NCBI GenBank assembly: GCA_902806215.1
Contig: CADCVT010000484.1
Coordinates: forward strand, 1-5,113
DNA length: 5,113 nucleotides
From: an uncultured Solirubrobacteraceae bacterium
GTDB taxonomy: Bacteria > Actinomycetota > Thermoleophilia > Solirubrobacterales > Solirubrobacteraceae
Reading direction: 5' to 3'
The notes beneath the pieces are model-generated. The model saw only the letters and a list, made by a program, of their open reading frames with translations, searched no databases and was not told the origin of the DNA. Position numbers and translations under genes: made by a program. Shown here piece after piece: positions 1 through 5,113 of this stretch; the stretch's first letter is position 1; each line of letters starts with the position of its first letter.

Positions 1-2207
1 GCATGGTCGTCTTCACGCAGACCGATCGCGTCAAGCAGGCGCAGGAGGCCGTGCTCGAGTTCCTGCTCATCAACCATCCGCTGGACTGCCCGGTCTGCGA
101 CAAGGGCGGCGAGTGCCCGCTGCAGGACATCTCGATGGGCTGGGGCGGCGGCCGCTCGCGCTTCATCGAGCCCAAGCGCCACTTCCAGAAGCCGCTCGCG
201 CTGTCGCCGCTCGTGCACATCGACCGCGAGCGCTGCATCCTCTGCTACCGCTGCGTGCGGTTCTCGCAGGAGGTCTCCGAGGACTACCAGCTCGTCCTGC
301 GCGAGCGCGGCGCGGCGACGTTCGTCTCGACCTTCGACGGCCACCCGTACGTCGCGCCGTTCAGCGGCAACATCACCGAGCTGTGCCCGGTCGGCGCGCT
401 CACGTCGCGCCCGTACCGCTTCCGCGCGCGCCCGTGGGACATCGAGCAGTCGGCGTCGGTGTGCACGCTGTGCCCGTCGCAGTGCAACGTCTCCTTCACC
501 GTCCGCGACGAGCGCGTCCTGCGCGTCCTCGGCCGCGACAACGACGAGGTCGACGACGGCTGGCTCTGCGACAAGGGGCGCTTCGCCTACCAGGCCGCAC
601 ACGTCGACGAGCGGATCACGCAGCCGATGGTCCGCGACGGCGGCGTCCTGCGCCCCGTGTCGTGGGACCGCGCGCTGAGCGAGGCCGCGTCCGCGCTCAA
701 GCGCGCCGGCGCGAACACCGCGGCGATCGCCGGCGGCGAGACGACCAACGAGGAGGCCTTCCTCCTCCAGCGCCTGCTCCGTGAGGGGCTCGGTTCACCC
801 CACCTCGACTCGTCGCCCCACGGCTCGCGCCCGCGCGACGAGCTGCTCGCGCTGGCCGACCCGGCGCTCCAGGCGACCGTGCCCGATCTCGAGTACGCGC
901 ACGCGGTCCTCGTGCTCGACTGCGAGCCCGTCGACGACGCGCCGATCCTCGACCTGCGCCTGCGCAAGGGCGTGCGCCGCAACCGGATGGAGCTGGCGAT
1001 CGCGACGTCGCGCGCGTCGTCGCTCGACCCGAACGCGAAGCAGGTCGCGCGCTTCGCGCCGGGCCGGGGCGGGGAGTTCGCCCAGGCTCTGGCGGCGGCG
1101 ATCAACGGCGAGAGCATCACCTCCCTCGCAGAGGCGGCCGGCGCCACGGAGGACTCCGTGCGGGCGGTCGCCGACTGGCTTGCAACAGCGGGTGAGGACA
1201 AGGTGATCCTGTTCGGGGAGCGGTTGAGGAACGCCCCGGGGATCCTTGCTCTGACTGACGCTGTCAACGTCTCAGGCCGGCAGGGCGCAGGGCTCCTCGA
1301 AGTCCCCGCTTCCACGAACGGCCGTGGCCTGCGCGAAGCCGGGTTCACCCCGGTCGCGGGCCCCGGCTACGCCGAGACGACGACGGGCCGCACGACTCCC
1401 GAGATCGCGGACGCTCTCGCGAACGGCGACCTCACCGCCGTCTACCTCCTCCACGTCGACCCGCTGCGGACGCTGCCCGACCGCGCCGCCTGGGACCGCG
1501 CCCTCGGCCGCGCGACGACCGTCATCGCCCATGCCGCGTTCCTCACCGAGGGCCTGCGCGCGCACGCCAACGTCGTCTTCCCGCAGGAGTCACACGCCGA
1601 GAAGGAGGGCACCGTCGTGCACCCCGACGGCCGCCTCCAGCGCGTCCGGCCGGCGATCGCGCACCAGGGCGAGAACCGCTTCGAGTGGCAGGTCATCGCC
1701 GACGTCGCTGCGCAGGTCGGGCTCGAGCTCGCCGTGCTCACCGGCGGCATGGTCACCCAGCAGCTCGTCGCTGCGGTGCCGTTCTACGCCGGCCTGACGC
1801 ACGACGTGATCGGCGTGCGCGGCGTGCGCTGGCACGAGCGCGACGAGGCGTCGGCCTTCCCGTCCGTGCCGTCGGTGCCCGCGCCGAGCGCGGCGTCAAC
1901 GCCGCCGGCGCAGGCCAACGGCCGGCTGCGCCTCGGCGCGTTCCGCTCGATCTGGGCGGCACCCGAGGTCGAGGCCTCCCCCGCGCTGAAGTTCCTCGCC
2001 CACCGGCGCCTCGCGGAGCTGTCGCCCGACGACGCCAAGCGCCTCGGCATCGCCGACGGGGCCGCGGTCGAGGTCGGCGCGAACGGCACGCGGGTCGCCG
2101 CGACCGCCGCGGTGCGCGCAGACGCGCCCGCCGGCACCGTGTTCCTCGAGGAGGACCTCGCCAACGCGCTGTCCGGAACCGACCTGGTCGAGGTGACGCC
2201 GTCATGA
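1..2207 (+). CDS. nuoG: NADH-quinone oxidoreductase subunit G (5' partial)
   Basis: This is the large iron-sulfur subunit of the complex I peripheral arm, which carries electrons from the NuoE/F side toward NuoI. Residue numbers count from the Met at base 3. That Met is internal: it matches the GMVV segment that follows the N-terminal [2Fe-2S] (N1b) region, so the N1b domain and true start lie upstream. The His-ligated N5 motif is H25, C29, C32, C38. N4 is C78, C81, C84 with C128 in ELCPVGAL. The extra N7 cluster, known in some bacteria, is C154, C157, C161 and C189. A catalytically dead molybdopterin-oxidoreductase-like domain follows (about 207-570). Next is a Pro/Ala/Ser-rich linker (about 612-645) and a C-terminal beta-rich domain resembling the molybdopterin dinucleotide-binding fold. 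The stop overlaps the nuoH start by 4 nt. Codon use relaxes around 1179-1313. A formate dehydrogenase or NAD-hydrogenase subunit is the alternative, but the nuoH-L neighbours rule it out. Confidence 0.97.
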   Translation, partial: MVVFTQTDRVKQAQEAVLEFLLINHPLDCPVCDKGGECPLQDISMGWGGGRSRFIEPKRHFQKPLALSPLVHIDRERCILCYRCVRFSQEVSEDYQLVLRERGAATFVSTFDGHPYVAPFSGNITELCPVGALTSRPYRFRARPWDIEQSASVCTLCPSQCNVSFTVRDERVLRVLGRDNDEVDDGWLCDKGRFAYQAAHVDERITQPMVRDGGVLRPVSWDRALSEAASALKRAGANTAAIAGGETTNEEAFLLQRLLREGLGSPHLDSSPHGSRPRDELLALADPALQATVPDLEYAHAVLVLDCEPVDDAPILDLRLRKGVRRNRMELAIATSRASSLDPNAKQVARFAPGRGGEFAQALAAAINGESITSLAEAAGATEDSVRAVADWLATAGEDKVILFGERLRNAPGILALTDAVNVSGRQGAGLLEVPASTNGRGLREAGFTPVAGPGYAETTTGRTTPEIADALANGDLTAVYLLHVDPLRTLPDRAAWDRALGRATTVIAHAAFLTEGLRAHANVVFPQESHAEKEGTVVHPDGRLQRVRPAIAHQGENRFEWQVIADVAAQVGLELAVLTGGMVTQQLVAAVPFYAGLTHDVIGVRGVRWHERDEASAFPSVPSVPAPSAASTPPAQANGRLRLGAFRSIWAAPEVEASPALKFLAHRRLAELSPDDAKRLGIADGAAVEVGANGTRVAATAAVRADAPAGTVFLEEDLANALSGTDLVEVTPS
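2190..2196 (+). promoter_or_regulatory. Ribosome binding site for nuoH
   Basis: GAGGTGA lies inside the last codons of nuoG, 7 nt before the ATG at 2204. It is a good Shine-Dalgarno match and supports that ATG, which sits in the ATGA overlap with the nuoG stop. The arrangement suggests coupled translation of nuoG and nuoH. Confidence 0.7.
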
Positions 2208-3235
2208 CCGCCCTGCAGCTGGCCGACGTCACCTACTTCGAGAGCTGGTGGGTCCAGATCCTGAAGGGGATCGTGATCTTCGCGATCGCCCTCCAGATCC
2301 TCCCGATGGTGATCATCATGGAGCGCAAGCTCCTGGGCCGGTTCCAGATGCGGTACGGCCCGAACCGCGTCGGCCCGTTCGGCGCGCTGCAGCCGCTCGC
2401 CGAGATCCTGAAGTTCGCCACCAAGCAGGACTCGCGGCCGCACACGGCGATCCCGTTCCTCTACACGCTCGCCCCGGCGATCTCGATCATGACCGCGGTC
2501 GCCGCGTTCGCGATCGTCCCGTTCGGCGAGGTCGTCGACATCTTCGGCGCGAAGGTCGGCCTCTACGGGATCGACGTGTCGATCGGGATCCTCTACGTCT
2601 TCGCGTTCGGCGCGATCGCCTTCTACGGGCTCATGCTCGGCGGCTGGGCGAGCGGGTCGAAGTTCTCCTTCCTCGGCGCGATGCGCGCCGCCGCGCAGCT
2701 CATCTCCTACGAGGTCGCGCAGGGCCTCGCGCTCGTCGGCGTGATCATCACCGCGCAGTCCCTGTCGCTGACGCAGATCGTCGAGGCGCAGGAGGGCATG
2801 TGGTACATCGTCCCGCAGTTCGTCGGCTTCATCATCTTCATGGTCGCCGGCGCCGCGGAGACGAACCGCCCGCCGTTCGACCTCCCCGAGGCGGACGCCG
2901 AGCTCGTGCAGGGCTACATGACCGAGTACGGCGGCACCAAGATGGTCGCCTTCCTCTTCGCCGAGTACCTGAACATGCTCACGCTGTCGCTGCTCGCGGT
3001 GACGTTCTTCCTCGGCGGCTGGCAGCTCCCGTTCGGCATCGACCCGCCGACGTTCGTGGACCCGATCGTGGTCCTCGCGAAGATGTTCATCTTCATCTTC
3101 CTCTTCATGTGGATCCGGGCCACGCTCCCGCGTCTGCGCTACGACCAGCTCATGTCCCTGGGCTGGAAGATCCTTCTGCCGCTGGCGACGCTCAACGCGC
3201 TCGCCTCCGCGATCCTGGTGGTGACGCTCGACTGA
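2204..3235 (+). CDS. nuoH: NADH-quinone oxidoreductase subunit H
   Basis: This is the ND1 homologue, the membrane subunit that forms the quinone-access chamber at the junction with the peripheral arm and begins the proton path. It is 343 aa, normal for the family, with about eight hydrophobic segments (roughly 17-39, 82-105, 124-146, 165-185, 201-218, 248-271, 285-305, 320-341). Family signatures are MERKLLGRFQMRYGPNRVG (39-57), GALQPLAEILK (60-70), the 147-171 loop ending in LISYEVAQG, and ETNRPPFDLPEADAELVQGY (219-238). Position 67 is Glu where the first ND1 signature normally has Asp, and position 231 is Asp where the second normally has Glu. The ATG at 2204 overlaps the nuoG stop (ATGA) and has a good Shine-Dalgarno. 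The TGA shares its last A with the nuoI ATG. A- or T-ending codons are almost absent. The identification is secure. Confidence 0.98.
   Translation: MTALQLADVTYFESWWVQILKGIVIFAIALQILPMVIIMERKLLGRFQMRYGPNRVGPFGALQPLAEILKFATKQDSRPHTAIPFLYTLAPAISIMTAVAAFAIVPFGEVVDIFGAKVGLYGIDVSIGILYVFAFGAIAFYGLMLGGWASGSKFSFLGAMRAAAQLISYEVAQGLALVGVIITAQSLSLTQIVEAQEGMWYIVPQFVGFIIFMVAGAAETNRPPFDLPEADAELVQGYMTEYGGTKMVAFLFAEYLNMLTLSLLAVTFFLGGWQLPFGIDPPTFVDPIVVLAKMFIFIFLFMWIRATLPRLRYDQLMSLGWKILLPLATLNALASAILVVTLD
3217..3224 (+). promoter_or_regulatory. Probable ribosome binding site for nuoI
   Basis: GGTGGTGA inside the last codons of nuoH lies 10 nt before the nuoI ATG at 3235. It is a partial Shine-Dalgarno match. 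Because start and stop share a base (TGATG), reinitiation after nuoH translation probably contributes as much as this site does. Confidence 0.4.
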
Positions 3236-3777
3236 TGCCTCCCTACGCCCCTGAGCAGGACGTCATCAAGGTCGTCCGCGGCCCCGAGCCGGGAGGCGCC
3301 GGCGGCGCCTACCGCGCGTTCGGCGAGACGCTGCGAGGTTTGAAGACGACCTTCGGCCGGCTGCTCGAGAAGCCCAACACGATCCAGTACCCGGAGGAGA
3401 AGACGCCGGTCTACCCGCGCTTCCGCGCGCCCGGCCGTCATCGCCTGCACCGCTTCGAGGACTCCGGGCTCGAGAAGTGCGTCGGCTGCTCGCTCTGCGC
3501 GGCGGCCTGCCCGTCGGACTGCATCCGCGTCGTCGCGGCCGAGAACGCCCCGGACAACCGAGTCTCCGCGGGCGAGCGCTACGCGGCGGTCTACGAGATC
3601 AACCTCTCCCGGTGCATCTTCTGCGGCTACTGCGAGCTCGCGTGCCCGTTCGACGCGATCACGCTGGGCCACGACTACGAGCTGTCGGACTACAACCGCT
3701 CGGACCTCATCTTCACCAAGGAGATGCTGCTCGAAGAGCCCCTGGAGCGGACGCCCCTGCGCCGCGAGGGCGAGTAG
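3235..3777 (+). CDS. nuoI: NADH-quinone oxidoreductase subunit I (2x[4Fe-4S])
   Basis: This is the ferredoxin-like subunit holding clusters N6a and N6b, which relay electrons from NuoG to cluster N2 in NuoB next to the quinone site. It is 180 aa. Residues 1-25 are a Gly/Pro-rich lead. An amphipathic stretch (about 27-44, FGETLRGLKTTFGRL) likely lies on the membrane surface beside NuoH. Two ferredoxin motifs follow: C82, C85, C88, C92-Pro and C127, C130, C133, C137-Pro. Crossed ligation of the two clusters is expected from the family. An extra Cys at 96 (CPSDCI) is not one of the eight canonical ligands. The start is the ATG that shares its A with the nuoH TGA. The gene ends in two consecutive TAG codons that are in frame with nuoJ 18 nt downstream. 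The double motif and position between nuoH and nuoJ make this secure over a generic ferredoxin. Confidence 0.97.
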   Translation: MPPYAPEQDVIKVVRGPEPGGAGGAYRAFGETLRGLKTTFGRLLEKPNTIQYPEEKTPVYPRFRAPGRHRLHRFEDSGLEKCVGCSLCAAACPSDCIRVVAAENAPDNRVSAGERYAAVYEINLSRCIFCGYCELACPFDAITLGHDYELSDYNRSDLIFTKEMLLEEPLERTPLRREGE

Positions 3778-3780
3778 TAG
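3775..3780 (+). other. Tandem TAG stop codons closing nuoI
   Basis: Two consecutive in-frame TAG codons end nuoI. nuoI and nuoJ are in the same reading frame, separated after the second TAG by five sense codons (3781-3795). A single readthrough event would therefore otherwise give a NuoI-NuoJ fusion, so the second stop could act as a safeguard. That role is inference; the codons themselves are directly visible. Confidence 0.8.
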
Positions 3781-3795
3781 CCTCACCGCCGCCGT

Positions 3796-4500
3796 ATGGC
3801 CGAGGTCTTCTTCTTCATCGCGGCGATCGGCGCCCTGGCAGGGGCCGTCGGCGTCATCTTCCCGCCGCAGGGAAACCCGTTCTACAGCGTGCTCTTCCTC
3901 GTGGGGCACCTGCTGATGCTGGCTGCTCTGTTCCTGCTGCTGCGCGCGGAGTTCATCGCCGCCGCCCAGGTCGTGGTCTACGCCGGCGCGGTGATGGTGC
4001 TCTACGTCTTCGTGCAGGCCTACATCGGCAGCGACGAGCCGATGCTCTCGCCACTCGCACCGAAGCTGCGCGGCTTCGCGTTCGTGTTCGTCGGGCTGCT
4101 GCTCGTCGAGCTCTGCATCGTGATCCTCGGCTCGGGCCTCAAGGCGCTCGACGGCGAGGGCGCGCCCTACCGCGCCGGGCCCGAGCGCCAGGACGTCTTC
4201 GGGTCGCCCGAGCAGATCGGCGACCTGCTGCTGACGAAGTTCCTCCTGGCCTTCGAGCTCGCCTCGATCCTCCTGACCATCGCCGCCGTCGGCGCGGTCG
4301 TCCTCGCGCGGCGCCGGGCCGGCGTCCACCCCGAGGGCGACGAGCACGTCTACAGCGTCGGCGAGCTGATCCTGCCCAAGGGCACGGGCTCGATGCGCGA
4401 GGCGGTCAGCGGGATCCCCGAGCACGTGCCGAACGCCGACGACGCGGGCACGCGTCAGATCGGCGCCGGCCACACGACCGAGGAGCGGGGTGGCTGGTGA
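3796..4500 (+). CDS. nuoJ: NADH-quinone oxidoreductase subunit J
   Basis: This is the ND6 homologue, a membrane subunit between NuoH and NuoK that helps couple quinone chemistry to proton pumping. It is 234 aa with five hydrophobic segments (about 4-22, 29-49, 53-77, 92-113, 147-171). The key family motif in the third helix, VYAGAVMVLYVFV (61-73), is the region that forms the mobile pi-bulge in solved complexes. The conserved GDLLLTKFLLAFELAS segment (142-157) leads into the last helix. Residues 172-234 form a polar, charged tail that should lie outside the membrane. Such tails occur in actinobacterial NuoJ, and I see no motif in it. The ATG at 3796 is the first start codon after the nuoI TAG-TAG and gives the expected N-terminus, but it has no visible Shine-Dalgarno. 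The stop overlaps the nuoK GTG by 4 nt. Confidence 0.96.
   Translation: MAEVFFFIAAIGALAGAVGVIFPPQGNPFYSVLFLVGHLLMLAALFLLLRAEFIAAAQVVVYAGAVMVLYVFVQAYIGSDEPMLSPLAPKLRGFAFVFVGLLLVELCIVILGSGLKALDGEGAPYRAGPERQDVFGSPEQIGDLLLTKFLLAFELASILLTIAAVGAVVLARRRAGVHPEGDEHVYSVGELILPKGTGSMREAVSGIPEHVPNADDAGTRQIGAGHTTEERGGW
4480..4485 (+). promoter_or_regulatory. Ribosome binding site for nuoK
   Basis: GAGGAG lies 11 nt before the GTG at 4497, within the last codons of nuoJ, and is followed by another purine-rich run (GGGGTGG, 4487-4493). It supports the GTG as the nuoK start. No ATG in that frame lies nearby that would still give a full-length NuoK. Confidence 0.55.
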
Positions 4501-4796
4501 GCATCCAGTGGTACCTCGTCGTCTCGGCCTTCATCTTCGCCATCGGTGCGTTCGGCGTGCTCGTCAAGCGCAACCCGCTGGTCATCCTGCTCTGCCTCGA
4601 GCTCATGCTCAACGCGGCGAACCTCGCGTTCATCGCGTTCAGCCGCATGCACGGCAACGGCGACGGCCAGATCATGGCCATCATCGTCATGGTCGTCGCG
4701 GCCTGTGAGGTCACGGTCGGCCTCGGCGTCATCGTCGCGATGCACCGCCGTCGCATGTCCATCGACGTCGACGAGATCCGCGAGCTGAACGGCTGA
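4497..4796 (+). CDS. nuoK: NADH-quinone oxidoreductase subunit K
   Basis: This is the ND4L homologue, a small membrane subunit in the central proton-transfer axis. It is 99 aa, the usual family length, with three hydrophobic segments (about 3-23, 28-50, 60-82). The two conserved intramembrane glutamates are present: E35 in LLCLELMLNAAN and E71 in AACEVTVGLG. They correspond to the E. coli NuoK residues Glu36 and Glu72, which are needed for activity. A short basic segment (HRRRM) and an acidic C-terminus follow. The start is GTG, inside a GTGA overlap with the nuoJ stop and preceded by a purine-rich Shine-Dalgarno. This start gives exactly the family length, whereas the same frame extended upstream is only an out-of-frame shadow of nuoI and nuoJ. 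The stop is part of a duplicated TGATG junction before nuoL. Confidence 0.97.
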   Translation: MSIQWYLVVSAFIFAIGAFGVLVKRNPLVILLCLELMLNAANLAFIAFSRMHGNGDGQIMAIIVMVVAACEVTVGLGVIVAMHRRRMSIDVDEIRELNG

Positions 4797-4807
4797 TGCG
4801 CTGATGG
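4792..4807 (+). repeat. 8-bp near-perfect tandem repeat at the nuoK/nuoL junction
   Basis: GCTGATGC is followed directly by GCTGATGG, so 7 of 8 bases repeat. The first copy contains the nuoK TGA and the second contains the nuoL ATG. Between them they spell a two-codon reading frame, ATG-CGC-TGA (4796-4804), whose start overlaps the nuoK stop and whose stop overlaps the nuoL start. Removing one copy would leave a simple TGATG overlap like that at nuoH/nuoI. A tandem duplication is the natural reading, although chance in GC-rich DNA is possible. Confidence 0.6.
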
Positions 4808-5113
4808 ATGACGTCAAGCTCTACGCCTGGCTGACGCTGCTGCTCCCGCTCGCCGGGACGCTCGTCAACGCCTTCGGCTACAAGGTCTTCCGGGGCAAGG
4901 TCCCGGGCTTCATCGGGACGGGCGCGCTGCTCCTGTCGTTCGTCAGCGCGATCCTGATGTTCCTCGCGCTCACCGACCTGCCCCATGAGGAGCAGCACGT
5001 CCGCGCGATCGCGTGGGACTACGCGGTGACGCAGGGCGGCGGCGGCCAGGGCGTCGACGCGCAGCTCGGCCTGCTGCTCGATCCGCTCAGCGTGTTCATG
5101 GCGCTCGTCGTCA
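4804..5113 (+). CDS. nuoL: NADH-quinone oxidoreductase subunit L (3' partial)
   Basis: This is the N-terminal 103 residues of the ND5 homologue, the distal antiporter-like proton-pumping subunit (about 600 aa or more in the family). The remainder lies beyond the window. It begins MDDVKLYAWLTLLLPLAG, a typical NuoL start. Two hydrophobic segments follow (about 6-24 and 34-56), then a polar, Gly-rich loop (about 58-84) containing the RAIAWDY segment. The family hallmark LGLLLDPLSVFMALVV (88-103) opens the third helix, with D93 in LDPLS. The start is the ATG at 4804, 7 nt after the nuoK stop. The ATGs at 4796 and 4808 are in other frames. There is no clear Shine-Dalgarno, so translation probably depends on ribosomes finishing nuoK. 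NuoM and NuoN share the fold, but the position after nuoK and the N-terminal pattern favour NuoL. Confidence 0.95.
   Translation, partial: MDDVKLYAWLTLLLPLAGTLVNAFGYKVFRGKVPGFIGTGALLLSFVSAILMFLALTDLPHEEQHVRAIAWDYAVTQGGGGQGVDAQLGLLLDPLSVFMALVV

Noticed and set aside
3..5. ATG at the window's left edge as the true nuoG start.
   Set aside because: A start here would lack the N-terminal [2Fe-2S] domain. The GMVV context is internal in NuoG proteins, so the gene continues upstream.
1180..1230. TTGCAA and TTGAGG hexamers in the relaxed-codon patch as possible -35 elements of an internal promoter.
   Set aside because: No credible TANNNT -10 element lies at suitable spacing downstream, and the sequence is explained as coding.
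587..1348. 253-aa open frame on the minus strand inside nuoG.
   Set aside because: It is Arg/Ser/Ala-rich, has no motif, and is entirely antisense to conserved nuoG sequence.
1685..2203. Upstream extension of the nuoH frame, giving a 516-aa protein.
   Set aside because: The added part is Arg/Ala-rich shadow translation of nuoG. NuoH homology begins at the ATG at 2204, which has a good Shine-Dalgarno.
3765..3784. Possible GAGG...CCTC hairpin around the nuoI stop as a terminator or attenuator.
   Set aside because: The stem is only about 4 bp with no U-run, and it sits in the middle of a continuous operon.
3139..4473. 444-aa open frame on the minus strand across nuoI and nuoJ.
   Set aside because: It lies antisense to two confidently identified genes. 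Its translation is biased low-complexity sequence (Asp, Glu, Arg, Val, Ala) with no recognisable domain, typical of shadow frames in GC-rich DNA.
3477..4496. Upstream extension of the nuoK frame, giving a 439-aa protein.
   Set aside because: The added sequence is out-of-frame translation of nuoI and nuoJ. Only the last 99 residues, from the GTG at 4497, are a real protein.
4808..4810. ATG at 4808 as an alternative nuoL start.
   Set aside because: It is in a different frame from the NuoL protein sequence. The ATG at 4804 gives the correct N-terminus.

Overview
The window is a single, fully forward-strand stretch of a complex I operon (proton-translocating NADH:quinone oxidoreductase, NDH-1). 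In order it holds nuoG (5' end cut off by the window), nuoH, nuoI, nuoJ, nuoK and nuoL (3' end cut off). The order G-H-I-J-K-L is the standard bacterial nuo order, so nuoA-F are expected upstream and nuoM-N downstream. Coding density is essentially total: the only gaps are 18 nt between nuoI and nuoJ and 7 nt between nuoK and nuoL, and no stretch over 300 bases lacks a gene.

The DNA is very G+C-rich, with codon third positions almost all G or C. Together with a NuoG that keeps the extra N7 iron-sulfur motif and a NuoJ with a polar C-terminal tail, this suggests a high-GC actinobacterium. Thermoleophilia/Solirubrobacterales is my tentative guess from general resemblance only. No marker gene in the window settles it.

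Layout: 1-2207 is nuoG, a peripheral-arm subunit carrying the N5, N4 and N7 [4Fe-4S] ligand sets. 2204-3235 is nuoH, the membrane subunit that forms the quinone chamber. 3235-3777 is nuoI, the two-cluster ferredoxin-like subunit that passes electrons to NuoB and quinone. 3796-4500 is nuoJ and 4497-4796 is nuoK, small membrane subunits of the proton pathway. 4804-5113 is the start of nuoL, an antiporter-like pump subunit. Electrons run along the NuoG and NuoI clusters to quinone at the NuoB/D/H interface, and the energy drives proton movement through H, J, K and L (and M, N outside).

The genes are tightly coupled: ATGA overlap (G/H), TGATG overlap (H/I), in-frame TAG-TAG then 18 nt (I/J), GTGA overlap with a GTG start (J/K), and an unusual duplicated TGATG junction (K/L). 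No promoter, terminator, RNA gene, mobile element or CRISPR was seen. I find no evidence of an undescribed system here. The points worth a second look are small: the duplicated nuoK/nuoL junction, reciprocal Asp/Glu swaps in two NuoH signatures, a patch of relaxed codon use inside nuoG, and the SD-less in-frame nuoI/nuoJ junction.
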